Assembly: GCA_018052565.1 (NCBI GenBank)
Contig: JAGPNC010000005.1
Span: forward strand, 1-49,650
DNA: 49,650 nucleotides
From: Candidatus Shapirobacteria bacterium
GTDB lineage: Bacteria > Patescibacteriota > Microgenomatia > 0-14-0-10-38-17
Reading direction: 5' to 3'
Shown here piece after piece: positions 46,060 through 49,650 of this stretch. Made by a program: the position numbers and the translations under genes. The notes beneath the pieces were generated by a model, which saw only the letters and a list, made by a program, of their open reading frames with translations, did no database searches and had not been told where the DNA came from. Position 1 is the first letter of the stretch. Every line of letters begins with the position of its first letter.

Positions 46060-47694
46060 CTAACGATTAATTTGTTGAAGAACTAGAAGCATTGCTTGCC
46101 AGATAGCCAATCCGCCCCTAATGGGATCGAGGGGGGTGGTGATTTTATTTTCTTGGCCGTAATTTTTTCTACAAGAAAGGTCGGAAATATAAAATCCCGG
46201 TAAAATTCTAAATTTTTCTTTGAGAGAGAGAAGATGAAATTGCTCCATGTCAAGCGCAAGGGGCAGGTTTTTGTCTTGGCGGCTTTTGATTAACTGGCAA
46301 TCTGGATAACTTTGCAGGGCGATGTTGGGAACAGTAAGGAAATCGGCGCTGGGAATATTGAAAAAGAGATTATTCTTAAACGGAAAGTTAAAGCTCTGAT
46401 CGTTTTCTAAATTAAAAATTTTTCTAGGCCAAATTAAATCGCCCTTTTTTAAAGAAAAGCAATTGTTTTCTTCCGAGAATAGTCCTGCTTTTCCCACGAA
46501 TGCGACGGTTTCATCGTCAACCAGGCGGTTTTGTATGAGACTTTCTGTTACCTCCGCCGAATTTTCACCGATTAAATAGGGGATAGAAAGAATAGACCAG
46601 CGATGTTGGATAAGATTTAGAAAGAATTTTCTAACTGAAGCGCTTTCATCCTTAAGCAGTTTTTGCTGAAATTTTTTGGGGTCCCAGTAGTCTACCGGTT
46701 CGCCGATGGCAGAACGAAGAAAAAACTTTTTCTTTAATGGCGGCCGTTTGCCATAGAGAAGGCGTTGGTAGCCGATTGTCTTGAAGTTCTTCTGGTTGAA
46801 AATTTGATTGTAAATGGCGTTTATTTCTGGTTGATTATTTTTGGTAGAAGAATAAGTTTTATTTAAGATAGTAAGCAAAATATACTTATGACAAAAATCA
46901 AGCCAATCATCATTGATTAATTTTGTTTCTTTTTTAATCTTTTCCTCTTCCGCCTTAAAGATTATTTTTAATTTTCTAAATTGAGAAGGAGAGAGAAGCA
47001 GAGTAAACATCATTAGCCGCCAGCTAAAATCGTTACCGATCAGAAGAAGAGGCTTTTGTTGTTGAGAGATAAGGTCTTTCAGCCCAATTTTTCTTAGTTG
47101 GTCTTCAAGAACGACGGTTGCGGGTGGTCGTTCCGGTTTCCAGTCGATGCTGACGGTTATTTTTTTTTGTTGCCATTTTTCAAAATTAGTCCGATCGGAC
47201 AAAAAGGGGATAATGTTTTCATTTGTATAAGAGGCTATTTCTTCCCATCCTGTTCTTCGAAATAGTCTGAGGATGCCTAAGAAAGAGAGTATTTCAAGCA
47301 AGTCTCCATTAAGCTTTTTTTTACCGCGAAGATGGACCCTGATAAGACGACCATTGTTTAGATACCAGCGCCTTCTTGCCGGCGGGGTTTTTAAGTAATT
47401 TTGTTTTTCCTGTTTAGCAAACAAGGAGGAGTCGTTAGTGAGAACAAGATGAAGATCATCTCTATTAGGGAAAAAAATTTCTTCCGGCAGACGAGGGAAA
47501 ACATAACGGATAGGAATCCCTATGTTTTTTGAAGAGAGGGGGTAGCCATCGGTTAATGTCGATTTAAAGTTTTCCATGAAACCAAATTTGGGGTGGTCAA
47601 GGTCAAGGGGGGATTTGGTTAACTGTTCGGCCAGATGACCAATTTTATCGATCAAAACGGCCGCTTCTGGCTTTACAGGTCTTTTGGCGTCCAT
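46060..47694 (-). CDS. Unknown protein with phosphorylase-like C-terminal half
   Basis: I cannot name this 544-residue protein firmly. Residues 1-150 have no recognisable domain. The second half has features resembling the nucleoside-phosphorylase superfamily: TVAFVGKAGLFSEENNCFSL, KKGDLIWPRKIFNLE, LTVPNIALQSYP, and ALDMEQFHLLSL followed by FYISDLS and PLDPIRGGLAIWQAMLLVL. This order (GKAG, GD-x-x-P, TVP, DMEQ-x-H, SD) is like phosphorylase-related DUF6909-type proteins, from memory. The N-terminal half may be a separate domain. No membrane segment. It stands alone on the minus strand. Confidence 0.75.
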   Translation of the reverse strand: MDAKRPVKPEAAVLIDKIGHLAEQLTKSPLDLDHPKFGFMENFKSTLTDGYPLSSKNIGIPIRYVFPRLPEEIFFPNRDDLHLVLTNDSSLFAKQEKQNYLKTPPARRRWYLNNGRLIRVHLRGKKKLNGDLLEILSFLGILRLFRRTGWEEIASYTNENIIPFLSDRTNFEKWQQKKITVSIDWKPERPPATVVLEDQLRKIGLKDLISQQQKPLLLIGNDFSWRLMMFTLLLSPSQFRKLKIIFKAEEEKIKKETKLINDDWLDFCHKYILLTILNKTYSSTKNNQPEINAIYNQIFNQKNFKTIGYQRLLYGKRPPLKKKFFLRSAIGEPVDYWDPKKFQQKLLKDESASVRKFFLNLIQHRWSILSIPYLIGENSAEVTESLIQNRLVDDETVAFVGKAGLFSEENNCFSLKKGDLIWPRKIFNLENDQSFNFPFKNNLFFNIPSADFLTVPNIALQSYPDCQLIKSRQDKNLPLALDMEQFHLLSLKEKFRILPGFYISDLSCRKNYGQENKITTPLDPIRGGLAIWQAMLLVLQQINR

Positions 47695-47953
47695 ATTCTA
47701 TTATATCATTAATAATATTTTTAAAGACTAAGGGTTATTATTCAGATAATAATTAGGCAAGATTAACATTTTAAGCTAATGTTATTTTTAATTCACCTTA
47801 TTCTCGTTTTGCTTGCGGCAGGGGAGGGATTCAGATCTTCTTTACTTTGCGATAAAGGAATCGTGAATGATGGTGAAGTTTAAAAATAGCTGCTAATAAC
47901 GTTAAAATAGTGGCAATACATAGACCTAAAAGCAGAAATGTTTTAGAAAAAAA

Positions 47954-47996
47954 TCTTGGCGAGCCGGAAGTTTAGGCTGAGACGCCAAGACCTTTT
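47954..47996 (+). terminator. Nested hairpin followed by a T-tract
   Basis: TCTTGGCG (47954-47961) pairs with CGCCAAGA (47983-47990); inside, AGCC (47962-47965) pairs with GGCT (47975-47978). CCTTTTTG follows. It could be a terminator of an unseen transcript or a small RNA end. The 47695-48226 spacer holds no gene I can support. Confidence 0.35.
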
Positions 47997-48226
47997 TGCG
48001 GTATTAAGAGAAAAATTTTTTAAATGATTTCCGGGAGAAAAAGAAAATAAAGCTAATAGTCGAAAGCAAGATCGAAAGTTTATTAAATTTAGCAGCTAAA
48101 ATTTGATTTTATTGATTTTACTCCCTGATATTAAGGTTAAAAAACCTGCTAATTTTTTAACGATGGATAGGAAGACTGATAACCGAGTAGCCAGAGGGGA
48201 AACGAAAAATTTTGGCAAGAAGGATA

Positions 48227-48301
48227 ATGTTAATAGTTAGCGTTTATGATGATGGCCATATTACTTTGGATGAAATTGATAGAATAATGTTTAATGCTTA
48301 A
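48227..48301 (+). CDS. Tiny ORF, unknown
   Basis: ATG 48227, with AGAAGGA just upstream, encodes 24 residues (MLIVSVYDDGHITLDEIDRI, MFNA). Its end overlaps the next small ORF by 8 nt (ATGCTTAA), a coupling-type arrangement. No family recognised; it may be a remnant. Confidence 0.3.
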   Translation: MLIVSVYDDGHITLDEIDRIMFNA

Positions 48302-48452
48302 AGAAATTTTAAATTTTTTAAGCGAATGGCGAATAATTATCTGGAAAAACCTATTTTTGCGTTTTAATAGAAAGCCTGAAAAAGGAGCTTTTGGGGAAAG
48401 TGATAAAATACTTCTGAGGAAGAAGCATTTAAGGGCGCCTAAAATACGCTAG
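48294..48452 (+). CDS. Small basic ORF, unknown
   Basis: ATG 48294 opens 52 codons (MLKEILNFLSEWRIIIWKNL, FLRFNRKPEKGAFGESDKIL, LRKKHLRAPKIR). An amphipathic N-terminal helix with two Trp and a strongly basic C-terminus suggests membrane or nucleic-acid binding, if real. It ends 36 nt before the kinase-fold gene. Confidence 0.35.
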   Translation: MLKEILNFLSEWRIIIWKNLFLRFNRKPEKGAFGESDKILLRKKHLRAPKIR

Positions 48453-48488
48453 TCTCATTCGCAAAAAAAGTATTGCGGTAGAGAAAAT

Positions 48489-49511
48489 ATGGCTAAACAA
48501 AAAGGAAACGAAATATCGGCAGGTTATTTTGGAAACCCCGGCTTAAAGAAGAGAGAGCGGGAGATTTTAGAAGATATTTCCGCAAGAAGCGGTTTTATCC
48601 CTAAAAACTTAATGGGAGAAAGTTCTTGGTGGGGATCTTCGGAAATAGGAGCTTTTCATTATACGGGCATATTTGAAGGCAAGAAAGCGGTTCTAAAAGT
48701 TCAGGGGGTAAGGCCGAACATCAGTGAAATTTATATGATTGAATCTTTTGCCAGAGAGAACAAAAGTAAGATTATCAGACCTCCTTATTTATATTGCGCT
48801 TTTCCCTGGGACGAAGAAAAAAAATATGAAGTCTTAATTTTGGAATTTATTGATGGGCCGAAGGTTATTCAAACTCCTGCCGCCGAAGAGCAAATTAAAA
48901 GATTTTTCGAGTTATACCAAGATTATCGTTATCATTGCTTGCGCTCTCCTTGGGTAGGCAAGCCGGGGGGCACCCTCTCTGCCTTTATCGGGAGGAGGTT
49001 TAGAAGGTGGCGGGAAGCAAGTTTTAAAATTTACCCCCGGCATCCTTTGCGTCAAGAGGGCGATGCGGGCTTAATAGATGCGGCGATCAAAAAGTTAAAA
49101 ACAGGGTATAAAGGGGTAGAGATGGAGTTTGTGCATGGGCACTTTTCCGAAAATGACTTATATCAGGCAGGAGATCAGGTGGTAATTTTGTCAAATCTTT
49201 ATTGGTCATGGCGGCAGCCTTTTTGCGACGCTGTTTTTGGTTACCATTGGTTTATTTATCATCTTGGCTCTGTTGAGGGGATAACGCCGACGGAGATTGA
49301 GAGGCAAAGAAAAATGTGGCTCTCGGCGATTGGAACCTTGCCTCAAGCTCAAACCAAGGAGGGAAAAAAATTATTAAACTTGGCTTTATTGGAAAGAGCG
49401 GCGGCGGGTTTAAATTTAGATAGCTTAACTCTTGACCCAAAGAAACCGATTTCAGCTTATTTAGTAGAAGCAACCAGAGATCAGCTAAAAGAACTTTTGG
49501 AAAAAGATTGA
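48489..49511 (+). CDS. Kinase-fold (APH-like) protein lacking the usual catalytic aspartates
   Basis: This 340-residue protein has an aminoglycoside-phosphotransferase-like layout: a strand with Lys in KKAVLKVQG (about 65-73), a hinge VLILEFIDGPKV (about 117-128), and a catalytic-loop equivalent FVHGHFSENDLY (about 213-224). The usual HGD aspartate is His here, and the metal-binding DFE/IDW aspartate is replaced in VVILSNLYWSWRQP (about 230-243). It may be a pseudokinase or use shifted residues. No membrane segment. Two tiny ORFs lie upstream on the same strand. Substrate unknown. Confidence 0.75.
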   Translation: MAKQKGNEISAGYFGNPGLKKREREILEDISARSGFIPKNLMGESSWWGSSEIGAFHYTGIFEGKKAVLKVQGVRPNISEIYMIESFARENKSKIIRPPYLYCAFPWDEEKKYEVLILEFIDGPKVIQTPAAEEQIKRFFELYQDYRYHCLRSPWVGKPGGTLSAFIGRRFRRWREASFKIYPRHPLRQEGDAGLIDAAIKKLKTGYKGVEMEFVHGHFSENDLYQAGDQVVILSNLYWSWRQPFCDAVFGYHWFIYHLGSVEGITPTEIERQRKMWLSAIGTLPQAQTKEGKKLLNLALLERAAAGLNLDSLTLDPKKPISAYLVEATRDQLKELLEKD

Positions 49512-49650
49512 GAAATGAAATTATGGTTAAAGAAAGATAATAATTAAGGTTAATTTTTTAATAACCGCAAATTTAATTTGGCGTTATTATAAGGGTGTTT
49601 TATTGTTTGATTATTTGATTTGGAAGAGCATTATTATGAATTTAAGTGTG
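49512..49650. other. Terminal spacer with possible start of a next gene
   Basis: AT-rich sequence without a visible gene. An ATG at 49636, preceded by GGAAGAG at 49622-49628, opens a frame to the end (MNLSV) and could be the start of another plus-strand gene. Confidence 0.25.

Noticed and set aside
47695-48226. Replication origin or attachment site in the AT-rich spacer
   Set aside because: No DnaA-box cluster (TTATCCACA-like) and no tRNA-end duplication could be seen by eye.

Overview
The window looks like a chromosomal segment of a Candidate Phyla Radiation (Patescibacteria) bacterium, most plausibly a Microgenomates-type lineage. The grounds are: a ribosomal-protein supercluster lacking rpmD (L30), with no rpsJ at its head and no map after adk; zinc-type S14, S4, L24 and L36; a bacterial Elp3; an archaeal-type TyrRS; a secreted dockerin protein; many short, SD-poor or possibly leaderless genes; and intergenic spacers full of short-period palindromic repeats. 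Lineage is an inference from gene content, not from a phylogeny.

Layout. 1-738 is the 3' end of a membrane-anchored surface protein (DUF916-like). 739-1344 is a repeat-rich spacer ending in a promoter, a mini-ORF and a terminator-like hairpin ahead of rplC. 1345-18096 is one long co-directional block: rplC-rplD-rplW-rplB-rpsS-rplV-rpsC-rplP-rpmC-rpsQ-rplN-rplX-rplE-rpsZ-rpsH-rplF-rplR-rpsE-rplO-secY-adk-infA-rpmJ-rpsM-rpsK-rpsD-rpoA-rplQ-rplM-rpsI. It is broken by about ten AT-rich palindromes built from 7-nt units (AAAANNN on one arm, TTTTNNN on the other). 18086-21106 holds a stand-alone asparagine-synthase-like PP-loop protein, Elp3 and tRNA-Pro(GGG). 21223-26969 is a defence island: radC, a type III methyltransferase, an unrecognised middle gene and the type III helicase-nuclease. 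27400-29826 is a large secreted propeller/LamG/dockerin protein. 29944-31382 has a small unknown gene and a decayed ATPase pseudogene. 31366-32846 (minus) is an archaeal-type tyrS with a tRNA-Tyr(GUA) just upstream that has the archaeal-style C1-G72 pair but a bacterial long variable arm.

33224-36810 is recA-recX-rny-hup. 36885-43069 is a two-component system followed by an HlyD/MacA-MacB-type efflux operon. The response-regulator and efflux promoters share a PhoB-type 11-bp direct repeat, so the system probably regulates itself and the pump. 43083-44078 (minus) is a Fic protein whose promoter is a stack of about 10-bp repeats. 44394-49511 is accessory: a membrane-anchored thermonuclease, a DUF5680-like protein, gene remnants, a 544-residue protein with a phosphorylase-like C-terminus, two tiny overlapping ORFs and a kinase-fold protein lacking the usual catalytic aspartates.

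The strongest leads are the heptad palindromes (which also supply the C-terminal tails of L3, L4 and L13), the TyrRS/tRNA-Tyr pair, the shared two-component promoter box, the third gene in the type III R-M operon, and recurring promoter-to-ATG spacing compatible with leaderless transcription.
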